From the NCBI RefSeq assembly GCF_031157835.1, contig NZ_JAVIDR010000002.1:124001-188000 (forward strand): a DNA stretch of 64,000 bases, in the 5' to 3' direction. A program made the position numbers and the translations under genes. Shown piece after piece: positions 16,941 through 27,870 of this stretch (its first letter is position 1; each line of letters starts with the position of its first letter). The stretch comes from Acinetobacter rudis (GTDB lineage Bacteria; Pseudomonadota; Gammaproteobacteria; Pseudomonadales; Moraxellaceae). The notes below the pieces were generated by a model. The model had not been told where the DNA came from and did no database searches. It saw only the letters and a program-made list of their open reading frames with translations.

Positions 16941-18176
16941 TCAAATTTCTTCTATACGTACAACGTAATCTTCTTTTTCAATTGCTGTAACAAGTGGTGC
17001 TAAATCAGAAGCAATTTTTAGTTCTATATCAATACTTACAGCACTATTCTTCGCACGGCTCGTTGCAGCAAAGCGCTCATGACGTAGCTCATAAATATTC
17101 CCACCTTGCTCAGCAATAATCGCTGTTAAGCGTGCCAATGCACCAGGATGATCCGATAGATCAACACGGATACGCACCATACGCCCAATACGCGTTAAAT
17201 GGCGTTGTAAAACAGAGATCATTACACGCGTATCAATATTGCCACCAGAAAGTACAATCCCAACATTTTTATCTGTAAATCGTTTTGGATCAGACATCAC
17301 TGCAGCCATTGCTGTAGCACCAGCGCCTTCACACACTGTTTTTTCGATATTTAACAATAATGCGATCGCTTCTTCGATCATATCTTCATGTACAACAATA
17401 ATATCATCGACCCATTGCATGACAACTTGTTGATTGAGTTGCCCTGGCTGGCTTACAGCAATACCTTCAGCAACAGTTGATCCCATTGAGTTTGGATAGT
17501 CTTGCTGATAAAAAATTTTAGCCATATTGGGATATACTGCAGACTGTACCCCAATCACCTGAATAGAAGGCTTAATTGCTTTTGCCGCAATTGCCATACC
17601 AGAGATCAATCCCCCACCACCAATTGGGACCAACAATACATCCAAGTCAGGTACCGTATTCAACATTTCTACCGCTACACTTCCTTGACCAGCAATAATT
17701 TCAGCATCATCAAAAGGATGAATAATTGTTAAACCGTGAGCCTCAGATAAAGTCTGCATCTGTGCCGCTGCTGTTGCAAAATCTTTCCCAAATAGCACAA
17801 CCTCTGCACCATATTCTTTAACACGGCCAATTTTTACGATAGGTGTATTCTCAGGCATAACAATTGTTGCTGAAATACCTAATCGCTGAGCATGATAAGC
17901 AACGCCTTGAGCATGATTTCCTGCAGAGGCAGCAATAACACCAGCCTGTTTTTCATGGTCAGTTAAGCTAAGTAATTTATTTAATGCACCACGCTCTTTA
18001 AATGAAGCAGTAAATTGTAAATTTTCAAATTTTAACCAAATATTCGCAGAAAATTTACGTGAAATAGTCTCAGAACATAAACACGGCGTTTCAACAACTA
18101 AACCCTGTATACGCTCAACGGCAGCCTGTACATCTTTAAATTGGGGTAATGCTCTGGAAGCAATAGGCTGTGTCAT
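16941..18176 (-). CDS. ilvA: Threonine ammonia-lyase, single-ACT-like form
   Basis: PLP enzyme converting threonine to 2-oxobutyrate and ammonia. At 411 residues it is the shorter form with one C-terminal ACT-like regulatory domain (about 325-411: RIRVDLSDHPGALARLTAII), unlike the 514-residue biosynthetic E. coli IlvA with two. The PLP lysine is K60 in TASFKERGALN, and the glycine-rich phosphate cup is VPIGGGGLISG near 183-193. The ATG follows AGGAATAAATAA. It is a single gene, convergent with the Lon-like gene. Whether it feeds isoleucine synthesis or threonine breakdown cannot be read from sequence, because the ilv genes are not nearby. Confidence 0.93.
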   Translation of the reverse strand: MTQPIASRALPQFKDVQAAVERIQGLVVETPCLCSETISRKFSANIWLKFENLQFTASFKERGALNKLLSLTDHEKQAGVIAASAGNHAQGVAYHAQRLGISATIVMPENTPIVKIGRVKEYGAEVVLFGKDFATAAAQMQTLSEAHGLTIIHPFDDAEIIAGQGSVAVEMLNTVPDLDVLLVPIGGGGLISGMAIAAKAIKPSIQVIGVQSAVYPNMAKIFYQQDYPNSMGSTVAEGIAVSQPGQLNQQVVMQWVDDIIVVHEDMIEEAIALLLNIEKTVCEGAGATAMAAVMSDPKRFTDKNVGIVLSGGNIDTRVMISVLQRHLTRIGRMVRIRVDLSDHPGALARLTAIIAEQGGNIYELRHERFAATSRAKNSAVSIDIELKIASDLAPLVTAIEKEDYVVRIEEI

Positions 18177-18334
18177 TTATTTATTCCTATTTTTGCACAT
18201 AAATGCAGCATGTGAGATTAAATGATTACTACTTTGAGTTTTACAGTGTGCATGATTTTTTAGCTAAACTGCAGTATATTTCTTTTAAGTTTATTTAATT
18301 GTCCGCCTTTTAATCAACATCCGATCTACAAATA

Positions 18335-18368
18335 AAAAAGGGATGACTACTTGGAGTCATCCCTTTTT
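18335..18368 (-). terminator. Intrinsic terminator of grxD
   Basis: AAAAAGGGATGACT and AGTCATCCCTTTTT form a perfect 14-bp stem with a 6-nt loop; on the minus strand it ends in a T-run. Confidence 0.9.
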
Positions 18369-18417
18369 ATTCATACAGCGTAAAGCTTTGAGCTTTACTC
18401 ATCATGAAAATAAATCA

Positions 18418-18759
18418 TTATGCTTCTGGTGTAGGGCTATATTGCTCAACTAATGCTTTTAGCTCACCGTTTTGGAACATTTCTAACATGATGTCACTAC
18501 CACCAATCAACTCACCATTGATCCAAAGTTGTGGGAATGTAGGCCAATTAGCAATTTGCGGCAATGTTGTACGAATATCTTGATTTTCTAAAATATTTAC
18601 ATAAGCAAAAGGACGTCCAATTTGACTTAATGCTTCTACAGCACGTGCAGAAAATCCACACTGTGGAAATTGTGGAGTGCCTTTCATATAAAGCAAAACT
18701 GCGTGTTTAGCAATTTGATCGCGAATTAAAGCTTCTGTATCTCGTGCTTGTTCAGTCAT
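18418..18759 (-). CDS. grxD: Monothiol glutaredoxin, Grx4 type
   Basis: Small cytoplasmic CGFS glutaredoxin that carries and delivers [2Fe-2S] clusters with glutathione. Of 113 residues, the thioredoxin-like fold contains the active-site QCGFS with Cys34, the cis-proline segment WPTFPQLW, and GGSDIMLEM, which binds glutathione. The ATG at 18759 (MTEQAR) has GAGGAT 6 nt upstream, so it is preferred over an upstream start 39 bases earlier. It has its own terminator and no functionally linked neighbour. Confidence 0.96.
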   Translation of the reverse strand: MTEQARDTEALIRDQIAKHAVLLYMKGTPQFPQCGFSARAVEALSQIGRPFAYVNILENQDIRTTLPQIANWPTFPQLWINGELIGGSDIMLEMFQNGELKALVEQYSPTPEA

Positions 18760-18921
18760 TGATAAATCCTCAACTATTCTCTGCCGCATTATACCCAAAT
18801 CAGAGTGAAACAGTATCTTTAATCAAGTTTTTCAATGGAATTTCTTACAGCTGTAAATATCAACAAAATAGGTTTTGTGATGGGTTTTTCATTAAATAAA
18901 TATAGTGTGAAAAATCTGATT

Positions 18922-18945
18922 AAAAAAAGCCGCATGATGCGACTT
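18922..18945 (-). terminator. Intrinsic terminator of the LysR gene
   Basis: On the minus strand AAGTCGCA-TCA-TGCGGCTT forms a short stem with one G-U pair, followed by seven T. It lies about 20 bp after the stop codon. Confidence 0.78.
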
Positions 18946-18964
18946 CTTTAGCGAATCTTGAGGC

Positions 18965-19897
18965 TTAAGAGGCTTCTTGGTAAACACGTCCACCTGGAAG
19001 CTGGCTAAAATACTGCTTCAACGCTTCAAGACAACGTTGAGTTTTCATCGGTTGTAATTCTCTTTTTAAAGTCGTCGCAGTCAATAAAAAAGTTGGCAAT
19101 TTCCAAGCAGGTAATACTTCTACCAAAGAACCGTTGATTAAATCTTTTTGTACATCTAAATATAGTAATCGTGCAATACCATGACCTTTTTGGCATAAGG
19201 ACTTAGCAACAAAAACGTTATTTGTTTCTAAGCGATGCTTCATATCAAGCGTAATCGCTTCTTTTGTAACGCCATGTTCAAACGACAAATGTTGATAATC
19301 TTTCATGCTATTAATCGGAATTAATTCATGATTCAAAAGATCTTCAGGTCGTGAAATCGGCATAGATTGATTTAGGTAGCTTGGAGAAGCAACTAAAACT
19401 TGATCGACATGAGCGAGTACTGTTGGTGCTAAAATACTTGATTCCTCAAGTTTAGCTTGCATACGAATCGCAATATCAATCTTTTCTTGAACAATATCAA
19501 CACCCTTATTATCTGTTTCAAAAAAAACATTCAAACCGCGGTGTGCTGATATCCAATGCGATAAAGCAGGTACAACATGAGTTGCACCAAGTTCTGGTGT
19601 GGTTGAAATACGCAAATCACCGACTAAATCATCTCTCAACTCATTAATTCGGATTTTTCCGCGCTCTGCGGCGGCGAGCATTTCCTGACAGCTATGAAAA
19701 AAAGCCTGTCCGACCTCAGTCAAGCTGAGTCTGCGAGTAGAGCGATGTAGAAGAGTAACTTCCATCTCATTCTCTAAAGAACGCACCTGCTGACTTACAG
19801 CACTTGTGGTAATCCCAAGTTCACGGGCAGCCCCACTGAATGAACTCTTTTCAACTACACAAGCGAAAACGCCCATTGCCCGAAGTTGATCTAACAT
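18965..19897 (-). CDS. LysR-family transcriptional regulator
   Basis: 310-residue DNA-binding regulator. Residues 1-60 hold the LysR winged helix-turn-helix (FACVVEKSSFSGAARELGIT, then SAVSQQVRSLE), and about 90-295 form the periplasmic-binding-protein-like effector domain. It resembles the CrgA/YhjC branch with a DLVGDLRIST junction. ATG follows AGAGGGAAATTT. It is not divergent from any obvious target: its upstream neighbour nlpD is read in the same direction. The regulon and effector are unknown. Confidence 0.88.
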   Translation of the reverse strand: MLDQLRAMGVFACVVEKSSFSGAARELGITTSAVSQQVRSLENEMEVTLLHRSTRRLSLTEVGQAFFHSCQEMLAAAERGKIRINELRDDLVGDLRISTTPELGATHVVPALSHWISAHRGLNVFFETDNKGVDIVQEKIDIAIRMQAKLEESSILAPTVLAHVDQVLVASPSYLNQSMPISRPEDLLNHELIPINSMKDYQHLSFEHGVTKEAITLDMKHRLETNNVFVAKSLCQKGHGIARLLYLDVQKDLINGSLVEVLPAWKLPTFLLTATTLKRELQPMKTQRCLEALKQYFSQLPGGRVYQEAS

Positions 19898-19992
19898 AAA
19901 TTTCCCTCTAAAACCATGAAATGGTTAACACATTTTCACAGAAGCAACTATTTGTATTATACGGAGAAATTTATGTTTTGCGTAAAATATAA

Positions 19993-20793
19993 TTAATTAC
20001 TTGGTAATAAATTTACTGGGTCAGTTGGTTTCCCATCCAAGCGTATTTGGAATTCCAACATGACACGATTGGTTCCTGTTGAGCCCATTTCTGCAATTTT
20101 CTTACCAGCAACTACGTTTTCACCGCTTTTTACCAGCAACTTACTGTTATGAGCATAAGCACTGATGTAGCCACCATTATGTTTAATTAAAACTAAACGG
20201 CCATATTCTGGTAATCCATCTGCTGCATAAACGACCTGTCCATCTGCAGCTGCATAAACTGGGTCCCCTACATTTCCACCATAACGAATACCTTTAATAT
20301 CTTTCGCTGCATTAAAGTTTTCAATTACTGCACCTGTTGTTGGGCGAATCCAACGAATTGCTGAGCGATTTGGTTGAACTGTAGCTGTTGTCGTGTTGGT
20401 ATTTGTATTCGTAGTATTTGGTACAACTACCTGCTGTCTTTGAATTTGTCCAGCATTGGTATTCAAAGGCTGTGTAGTGATTCGATCATTACGAACATTG
20501 CCTTTTAAACGTAATGTCTGACCAACATAAATTCGGTAAGGAGACGCAATATCATTCATTTGCGCTACCTTAATATAATCTAGACCATAACGTGAAGAGA
20601 TAGCACTTAAGGTATCTCCTGAGCGTACAACATAACGGTCAGGTGCCGCAGCATATCGTGTTGTTGTACTGTATTGTGGTTTTGATGCACATCCTGTTAA
20701 GTAAATACTGCTTAAGACTGCACCAGTAATTATTACACTATTTGTCCAAAACTTAGGCAATCCACGCATAAATTGTAATCGTGCCAAAAGCAT
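19993..20793 (-). CDS. nlpD: NlpD-like lipoprotein: LysM plus degenerate M23 (LytM) domain
   Basis: 266-residue envelope lipoprotein. The N terminus has a membrane segment ending in the lipobox LTGC (Cys35). A LysM peptidoglycan-binding module follows (about 53-97), then a Thr/Asn-rich linker and a LytM/M23 domain (about 155-262). The M23 zinc ligands are missing: the usual HxxxD position reads GIRYGG and the usual HxH reads MLEFQ. This fits NlpD/EnvC-type proteins, which activate amidases such as AmiC at the septum rather than cut peptidoglycan. AGAGGAAG precedes the ATG. It follows surE at about 150 bp, echoing the surE-pcm-nlpD order of enterobacteria, but pcm and rpoS are absent here. Confidence 0.88.
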   Translation of the reverse strand: MLLARLQFMRGLPKFWTNSVIITGAVLSSIYLTGCASKPQYSTTTRYAAAPDRYVVRSGDTLSAISSRYGLDYIKVAQMNDIASPYRIYVGQTLRLKGNVRNDRITTQPLNTNAGQIQRQQVVVPNTTNTNTNTTTATVQPNRSAIRWIRPTTGAVIENFNAAKDIKGIRYGGNVGDPVYAAADGQVVYAADGLPEYGRLVLIKHNGGYISAYAHNSKLLVKSGENVVAGKKIAEMGSTGTNRVMLEFQIRLDGKPTDPVNLLPSN

Positions 20794-20944
20794 GGGCTTC
20801 CTCTCTCTAATTGATTAATAAAATTAACATTATGTATAAATTAGCAAAAATACAGCCAATCAATGGGCGCTATTCACCATTCACTACAAAGCTATAACGC
20901 AAGTTTCGCTTTAAGCCTATAAAAACTACCATATTGGCATTGTG

Positions 20945-21724
20945 TTACAGTACATCAAGTTGATGTTCTGTTTGCAAATGATCAAGCAAACCATAATTAG
21001 TGGCATCCATTTGCACTGGAGTAATACTGACATACTTATTCGCAATCGCAAAAAAATCAGACTGTATATTTGCAGCTTGCTTCACTGGATCTGCCACCGC
21101 CTCACCTGCCAATCCAATCCAAAACACTTGACGCCCACGCGGATCGACTTGACTTGTGATCGGTTTAGATTGAGTACGTTGTCCTTGATAGGTATACAAC
21201 ATACCTTGAATATCAGTAACATCAGGAATGTTTATATTTAAAATATGTCTAGCAGGTAAAACAGGCAAACCTCGTGCAATAAAATCATGTACCCATTGTG
21301 CAGCCTGAGCATAATCTTCGACAGACTCATGCGCGCGTACATTGGGTCCAGCTAAAGACACAGCAATCGCAGGATGCTTCATTAAACGTCCTTCAAATGC
21401 AGCCCCTACTGTTCCAGAATATAAGACATCATCCCCTAAATTAGCACCACTGTTGATACCACTAACAACGAGATCAAACTCAAAGTCAAACATACCATTC
21501 ATAGACAAATAGACACAATCTGCAGGTGTGCCATTTACTGCCCACACATCCTCAGCAACTTTCACTGGGCGCAAAGGTCGATCCAGTGTTAAGGCACTTG
21601 AATAACCACTACGCTCACTTTCGGGAGCAACAATTACCACTCGACCCAAAGGTTGCAGTGCTTTGGCCAAGGCTTGAATACCTGGTGCAAATACACCATC
21701 ATCATTCGCTACCAATATATTCAT
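20945..21724 (-). CDS. surE: 5'/3'-nucleotidase SurE
   Basis: Metal-dependent nucleoside monophosphate phosphatase of 259 residues. The N terminus [15 protein letters not shown] carries the metal-binding Asp-Asp pair (residues 8-9). [14 protein letters not shown] and [22 protein letters not shown] complete the active site. The ATG at 21724 is chosen because GGAGACCAC sits directly upstream and the protein then begins with the family N terminus; the longer frame adds ten non-conserved residues. It lies upstream of the NlpD-like gene and may share its transcript. Confidence 0.95.
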   Translation of the reverse strand: MNILVANDDGVFAPGIQALAKALQPLGRVVIVAPESERSGYSSALTLDRPLRPVKVAEDVWAVNGTPADCVYLSMNGMFDFEFDLVVSGINSGANLGDDVLYSGTVGAAFEGRLMKHPAIAVSLAGPNVRAHESVEDYAQAAQWVHDFIARGLPVLPARHILNINIPDVTDIQGMLYTYQGQRTQSKPITSQVDPRGRQVFWIGLAGEAVADPVKQAANIQSDFFAIANKYVSITPVQMDATNYGLLDHLQTEHQLDVL

Positions 21725-22001
21725 GTGGTCTCCATTGTGAATATTTAATTCCATAAATGATCACTCATTCACTGCCTAGTTTGACTCATTAAGCAATCAC
21801 AGTGAATGATAATTCTAGCAAGGGTATACTTGATCTGCCCTGATAACAAATAAATGATGAATAAAACAAACAGATTAATTAAAATTCATTTCCTCAGTAC
21901 TTAAATTAAATTGAGGTCACTTTTTAGGTTATATTCAGTTTACTCAAGCTGTTATTTGAATATTCCATTGAAAACCTACATCATCAATACATTTTATTTA
22001 T

Positions 22002-22035
22002 TTTGTTTAGATTATTATTGTTTAACCTAAACAAA
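22002..22035. promoter_or_regulatory. 9-bp inverted repeat upstream of the small secreted protein gene
   Basis: TTTGTTTAG (22002-22010) and CTAAACAAA (22027-22035) are exact reverse complements with a 16-bp spacer, ending 30 bp before the ATG at 22066. It could be an operator or a leader hairpin. The rest of the 340-bp gap after surE (21725-22065) shows no gene or clear promoter. Confidence 0.45.
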
Positions 22036-22065
22036 TCATTTAGTTAAGCTGAGCCTCGATTTATT

Positions 22066-22485
22066 ATGCCTATATTTACTTCTACCACTCGAATCTCAAA
22101 AATATTACTTGCATTTATTCTTTCAAGTGCAGGTCTGTTTAGTACAAATAGTTTTGCAGCAAATGAGTCTGCTGAACATACACAAGAAAATATTGAAGTT
22201 ACACAGCAAAATGTTACGCCTGAAGAACTTGCTGCTATTTATGTACTTTCTGAGATTTGTCCTTCGCTACTTAAAAAACAATCGGGTTTCGAGCAAGGGT
22301 ATAACAACCTACTAAAAGATTATCTGCCACAGGAGAAAAAACCTGCAGATTATTTAAGTAATCTTAGTCAACAAAGTCATTTTAAAGCAGTATTAAAACA
22401 AGCTCGTGAAGATGCTAAATCAGCAGGAGATCAAGCGAATATAGAAATCTGCCAAGATGTAGTCAACTACCAGCCCTATAAATAA
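22066..22485 (+). CDS. Small secreted protein of unknown function
   Basis: 139 residues with a clear Sec signal peptide (about 1-31, ending TNSFA-AN), so the product is periplasmic or exported. The mature part of about 108 residues is mostly helical and charged, with two cysteines in similar settings (SEICPSLL and IEICQDVV) that could form a disulphide. I believe it matches a small family known from Acinetobacter and Moraxella under the label MCR_0457, but this is from memory and no function is known. It lies about 110 bp upstream of dacC in the same direction. GGTCA...TGACC and similar small stems lie between them. Confidence 0.72.
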   Translation: MPIFTSTTRISKILLAFILSSAGLFSTNSFAANESAEHTQENIEVTQQNVTPEELAAIYVLSEICPSLLKKQSGFEQGYNNLLKDYLPQEKKPADYLSNLSQQSHFKAVLKQAREDAKSAGDQANIEICQDVVNYQPYK

Positions 22486-22594
22486 TATCGTTACATTCTG
22501 TATGTAATCTGCCGTTACTTTTCGTAGCGGTCAGCTTTGCTTTGACCTAGAATAGCTCTACCATCTCACTATAAAGTAAATTGGAATACCGAGA

Positions 22595-23743
22595 ATGATT
22601 CAAAAAAGCGCCATTGCAGCAATCCTGCTAATTCCTAGCTTTAGCTATGCTGCAACCGTCCTCTCAAATCCACCAGAATTGAACAATAAATCATACGTTT
22701 TAATGGATTTTGAAACAGGCCAAATACTGGCTGCCAAAAATGAAAATGAGAAGTTGGCACCAGCATCAATGACAAAAATGATGACAAGCTACATCATTGA
22801 ACAAAAACTATTGAAGGGGGAACTTACAGAAGGTGAAAAGGTTCGTATGAACGAATCTGCTTGGTGTAAAGGAAGTAGTACTGAATCGTGTATGTATGTT
22901 CCTTTAAATGGTACGGCAACAGTTTTAGAAATGTTACGCGGTATTATTATCCAATCGGGTAATGACTCTTCTAAAGCAATGGCTGAGCATATCTCAGGTA
23001 ATGAAGGCTCTTTTGCCTATAGTATGAACCAAGAGGCGAAACGTATTGGTATGGTCAATACCAACTTTATCAACTCTACTGGTATGCCAGCAGAAGGCCA
23101 TTACTCAACTGCAAAAGATATGGCGATTCTAGCGCAGCACATTATTCATGATAGTTCAAAATACTACCCAATTTACTCAGAAAAAGAATTCACCTTCAAT
23201 GGGATCAAACAAGGCAACCGTAATGCCTTACTCTATACAGACCCAAGTGTTGATGGTTTAAAAACAGGTCATACCAACGAAGCAGGTTTCTGTTTAACCA
23301 CCTCTGCTAAACGTGGTCCAATGCGTTTAATCTCTGTTATTTTTGGTGCACCAGATATTCAAGCACGTGCAACACAAACACGTGAACTACTGGCTTGGGG
23401 TTATTCAAACTACGAAACTATCGCAGTTCATCCTGCGAAAAAAGTACTTGCAACATCTAAAGTATGGTTTGGTACAGAAGATACCGTTCAGGTTGGTTTG
23501 TTAGAAAATTTCAATGTCACCATGCCTAAAGGTCAGGCTAATGAAATTAAAACACAAATTTCTGTACAACCTAATCTAGATGCGCCACTCAAACAAGGAC
23601 AAGTTGTTGGTAAACTTACAGCAACACTTGATGGTAAAGTTATTGCTGAAAAACCACTGGTTGCACTTAATGCTGTTGAAGAAGCAGGTTTCTTCTCTCG
23701 CATCATTGATCATATCAAACTGTTTTTTAGTAATTTATTTTAA
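22595..23743 (+). CDS. dacC: D-alanyl-D-alanine carboxypeptidase (PBP5/6 type)
   Basis: Periplasmic penicillin-binding protein that trims the terminal D-alanine from peptidoglycan stem peptides. 382 residues: signal peptide (1-19, ...SYAA), then the transpeptidase domain with SMTK (Ser58-Lys61), SGN (121-123) and KTG (223-225), then a beta-rich PBP5 C-terminal domain (about 270-355) and a short amphipathic tail ending RIIDHIKLFFSNLF that anchors it to the inner membrane. The ATG follows GGAATACCGAGA. It is read in the same direction as nudJ, about 95 bp upstream of it. Confidence 0.95.
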   Translation: MIQKSAIAAILLIPSFSYAATVLSNPPELNNKSYVLMDFETGQILAAKNENEKLAPASMTKMMTSYIIEQKLLKGELTEGEKVRMNESAWCKGSSTESCMYVPLNGTATVLEMLRGIIIQSGNDSSKAMAEHISGNEGSFAYSMNQEAKRIGMVNTNFINSTGMPAEGHYSTAKDMAILAQHIIHDSSKYYPIYSEKEFTFNGIKQGNRNALLYTDPSVDGLKTGHTNEAGFCLTTSAKRGPMRLISVIFGAPDIQARATQTRELLAWGYSNYETIAVHPAKKVLATSKVWFGTEDTVQVGLLENFNVTMPKGQANEIKTQISVQPNLDAPLKQGQVVGKLTATLDGKVIAEKPLVALNAVEEAGFFSRIIDHIKLFFSNLF

Positions 23744-23837
23744 TTTTCTTTAAAAATCAGCATCAATTGCTGTCTAAACATAGCATCATGGGCATAAATT
23801 TCGTAAAATACGCTTTTTATCCCATGGTGCTTTTTTT

Positions 23838-24323
23838 ATGACGCAATGGATGCCACATGTCACAGTCGCAACTGTCATTGAACAAGATGGTAAGTTTCTG
23901 ATGGTCGAAGAATATAGTACTGGTATCAGTCATCCTGTATTCAATCAACCCGCCGGACATGTTGAGTGTGCTGAAAGTCTAATTGAAGCTGCACAACGTG
24001 AAACCATGGAGGAAACAGGTTATCAAGTTGAAATCCAAGCTTTACTTGGAATTTATAGTTATACTCCTCCCATGTTTCCAGACCGTACCTACTATCGGTT
24101 TTGTTTCTTAGGTGATGTCGTTCAGCATTTTCCAGATGCCAAACTTGATGAAGGAATTATTACTGCTGTGTGGATGAGCCTTGAAGAACTTCAAAATTCT
24201 GCACGTGCACGTAGTCCTTTAGTGACCAAAGCCATTCAAGATGCTTTAAGTGGTCAACGATACCCTCTCTCGCTCATCTATGAGCATAAAAATAGTCCTT
24301 TTAACTTAATACAGGATGCTTAG
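23838..24323 (+). CDS. nudJ: NUDIX hydrolase, NudJ-like phosphatase
   Basis: 161-residue cytoplasmic pyrophosphatase. The Nudix box is complete: Gly40, Glu46, then REtmEEtG at 54-61. The position directly before mnmA, hflD and purB is the same as that of E. coli nudJ (ymfB), which hydrolyses HMP-PP, thiamine pyrophosphate and nucleoside di- and triphosphates; this synteny is the reason for the name. The stop codon lies 4 bp before the mnmA start, so translation is probably coupled. Confidence 0.87.
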   Translation: MTQWMPHVTVATVIEQDGKFLMVEEYSTGISHPVFNQPAGHVECAESLIEAAQRETMEETGYQVEIQALLGIYSYTPPMFPDRTYYRFCFLGDVVQHFPDAKLDEGIITAVWMSLEELQNSARARSPLVTKAIQDALSGQRYPLSLIYEHKNSPFNLIQDA

Positions 24324-24327
24324 TCCT

Positions 24328-25461
24328 ATGCAACAACGTGTCATCGTCGGTATGTCAGGTGGTGTAGATTCTTCTGTTTCTGCAGCACTGTTACTTCAAC
24401 AAGGTTATCAAGTTGAAGGCCTGTTCATGAAGAACTGGGAAGAAGATGATGGAACGGAATACTGCACGGCAATGCAAGATTTAGCTGATGCACAAGCAGT
24501 GTGTGACAAGATTGGTATCAAATTACATACTGCCAACTTTGCAATGGAATATTGGGATCGCGTCTTTGAGCACTTTTTAGCAGAATATGCGGCTGGACGT
24601 ACACCAAACCCAGATATTTTATGTAATAAAGAAATTAAATTTCGCGCTTTTTTAGATCATGCAATGACTTTAGGCGCTGACTTTATTGCGACTGGACATT
24701 ATGCACGACGAGGTGCAAGTACCATTAATAGTCGTGGTGAAGCCTATGCCCCTTTACTACGTGGCTTAGATCAAAATAAAGACCAGACTTATTTCCTTCA
24801 CGCTGTACATGGTCGTGAAATTAATAAAACCTTGTTCCCTGTAGGCGAAATTGAAAAACCAGAAGTCCGTAGAATTGCAGAACAATTAGGATTAGCTACA
24901 GCCAAAAAGAAAGATTCAACGGGTATTTGCTTTATTGGCGAACGTCGTTTTAATGATTTCCTTAAACAATATTTACCAGCACAACCTGGAAAAATTGTTT
25001 TAGATGATGGCAAACAGGTTGGTGAGCATCATGGTCTCATGTACTATACGCTCGGCCAACGTGGTGGTATAGGTTTAGGTGGAATGAAAGGTGCAGAAGA
25101 AGGTGCATGGTTTGTTTTACATAAAGATATTGAATCAAATCAATTGGTTGTTGGCCAAGGACACGAGCATCCATTGATGCACAGCACTGAGCTTTGGAGT
25201 GAAAACATTGATTGGGTTGCTGGTGAAATGGATATTCCTACCACTGGCCTAGTTTGCACAGCGAAAACTCGTTATCGTCAACCGGACCAAACCTGTACTG
25301 TTTATCGTGATACAGAAAATGAAAATGCGGTACACGTTGTTTTTGATCAATCACAACGTGCTGTGACACCAGGACAAAGTGTCGTATTTTATTTAGATGA
25401 AGTTTGTTTAGGTGGTGGTGTGATTCATCACACTAATGCCGCTAAACCCCATTTTATATAA
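24328..25461 (+). CDS. mnmA: tRNA-specific 2-thiouridylase MnmA
   Basis: Makes 2-thiouridine at wobble position 34 of Lys, Glu and Gln tRNAs, taking sulfur from the Tus relay. 377 residues: an N-terminal PP-loop ATPase domain (SGGVDSSV at about 10-17), then the catalytic cysteines in NPDILCNKE and STGICFIGE, which activate tRNA and form the persulfide, then a beta-barrel. The ATG at 24328 (MQQRVIVGM) is chosen over one four codons upstream because AGGA lies 11 nt before it and the family starts here. It sits in the conserved nudJ-mnmA-hflD-purB run. Confidence 0.96.
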   Translation: MQQRVIVGMSGGVDSSVSAALLLQQGYQVEGLFMKNWEEDDGTEYCTAMQDLADAQAVCDKIGIKLHTANFAMEYWDRVFEHFLAEYAAGRTPNPDILCNKEIKFRAFLDHAMTLGADFIATGHYARRGASTINSRGEAYAPLLRGLDQNKDQTYFLHAVHGREINKTLFPVGEIEKPEVRRIAEQLGLATAKKKDSTGICFIGERRFNDFLKQYLPAQPGKIVLDDGKQVGEHHGLMYYTLGQRGGIGLGGMKGAEEGAWFVLHKDIESNQLVVGQGHEHPLMHSTELWSENIDWVAGEMDIPTTGLVCTAKTRYRQPDQTCTVYRDTENENAVHVVFDQSQRAVTPGQSVVFYLDEVCLGGGVIHHTNAAKPHFI

Positions 25462-25473
25462 CGGAAATTCGAC

Positions 25474-26211
25474 ATGGTTGAGTTACCCTTTCAGCAACAT
25501 CAATTACTCAATAATCGCCAGAACCGTGCCCTTGCATTAGCCGCTGTGTTTCAAGCAGCGCAGCTAACGCATATGACAGCACTTAATGGTCGACAAAGTA
25601 TTGGCGAGAGTGGCAATTACTATTTTGAACAGCTATTAAAAGCAAGTCTGAACGTTCGACCAACTGCAAATTGCAGTTGTCAAACGCTCGATTTTTTTAA
25701 TCAGCTTACAGATATTTCACTTGGTCTTAAAACGCTGGAAAGTAGCATACACCAACCCTTTAGTACTGCGCCAAAATCTCCCATTCCCTTACCAAAACGA
25801 AGTACGATCAAACTCCCGATGTCTTATGCTATGGCTTTATTGAGCTTGGAAAAGAAAGTATATAATCAACCTGAGTTTGTTAAAATTATTGAAGCTTCAC
25901 AACAAAAAATCTTAAAGCAACTCTCTTTCTTTGATAATAATTATACTCACCCAAGTATTTTAGCCAACCTAGCACAAACTTATGTCGATACGGCTGGCCA
26001 AATTAATCCACGAATTATGGTACGTGGTCATGCAGAGGCCTTTAAAGATCCTGCGCATACCAACCGCATTCGCGCTTCACTCTTTACTGGTTTACAAATG
26101 GCACATCTATGGCGCCAACTCGGTGGTAGCTCATGGAATATGATTTTTAGTAAACGTAAATTACTGCAAGATATTCGAGAACTTGCCCAAATGCAGTATC
26201 AAGCTGTTTGA
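25474..26211 (+). CDS. hflD: High-frequency lysogenization protein HflD homologue
   Basis: 245-residue helical, membrane-associated protein. In E. coli HflD binds phage lambda CII and lowers its activity; its cellular role is unknown. The identification uses the N-terminal [18 protein letters not shown], the central [12 protein letters not shown], the C-terminal [22 protein letters not shown], and its place between mnmA and purB as in E. coli. It starts 12 bp after mnmA with GGAAATTCGAC before the ATG. Expression is probably from the upstream operon. Confidence 0.92.
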   Translation: MVELPFQQHQLLNNRQNRALALAAVFQAAQLTHMTALNGRQSIGESGNYYFEQLLKASLNVRPTANCSCQTLDFFNQLTDISLGLKTLESSIHQPFSTAPKSPIPLPKRSTIKLPMSYAMALLSLEKKVYNQPEFVKIIEASQQKILKQLSFFDNNYTHPSILANLAQTYVDTAGQINPRIMVRGHAEAFKDPAHTNRIRASLFTGLQMAHLWRQLGGSSWNMIFSKRKLLQDIRELAQMQYQAV

Positions 26212-26254
26212 TCTGTATCAAGCAATTATTTATATGTTTCATAGCCTAGTTTAG

Positions 26255-27652
<1,398 letters not shown>

Positions 27653-27689
27653 GCTTCTCAAAAGTGAAAATCGACTGAAATAAGTCTCA

Positions 27690-27726
27690 AAGCGACCAAT
27701 AGACAAGCGATATTGGTCGCTTTTTA
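27690..27726 (+). terminator. Intrinsic terminator of purB
   Basis: AAGCGACCAATA and TATTGGTCGCTT form a perfect 12-bp stem with a 9-nt loop, followed by TTTAATT. Confidence 0.9.
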
Positions 27727-27870
27727 ATTAACCATGGATAAGTAAAATTTTCCCCTAAATACTTCTAAGCATCTCACCATACTGCCGAGCTATAAAATCA
27801 CAATACTGTGTTTTTAATTTAACCTAGAACTCAGCTACAATATTCTCCAGTCAATCATTCCTCATTTGAC

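Noticed and set aside
19993..20793. Active M23 peptidoglycan endopeptidase
   Set aside because: The zinc-binding motifs are replaced, so an activator role is more likely.
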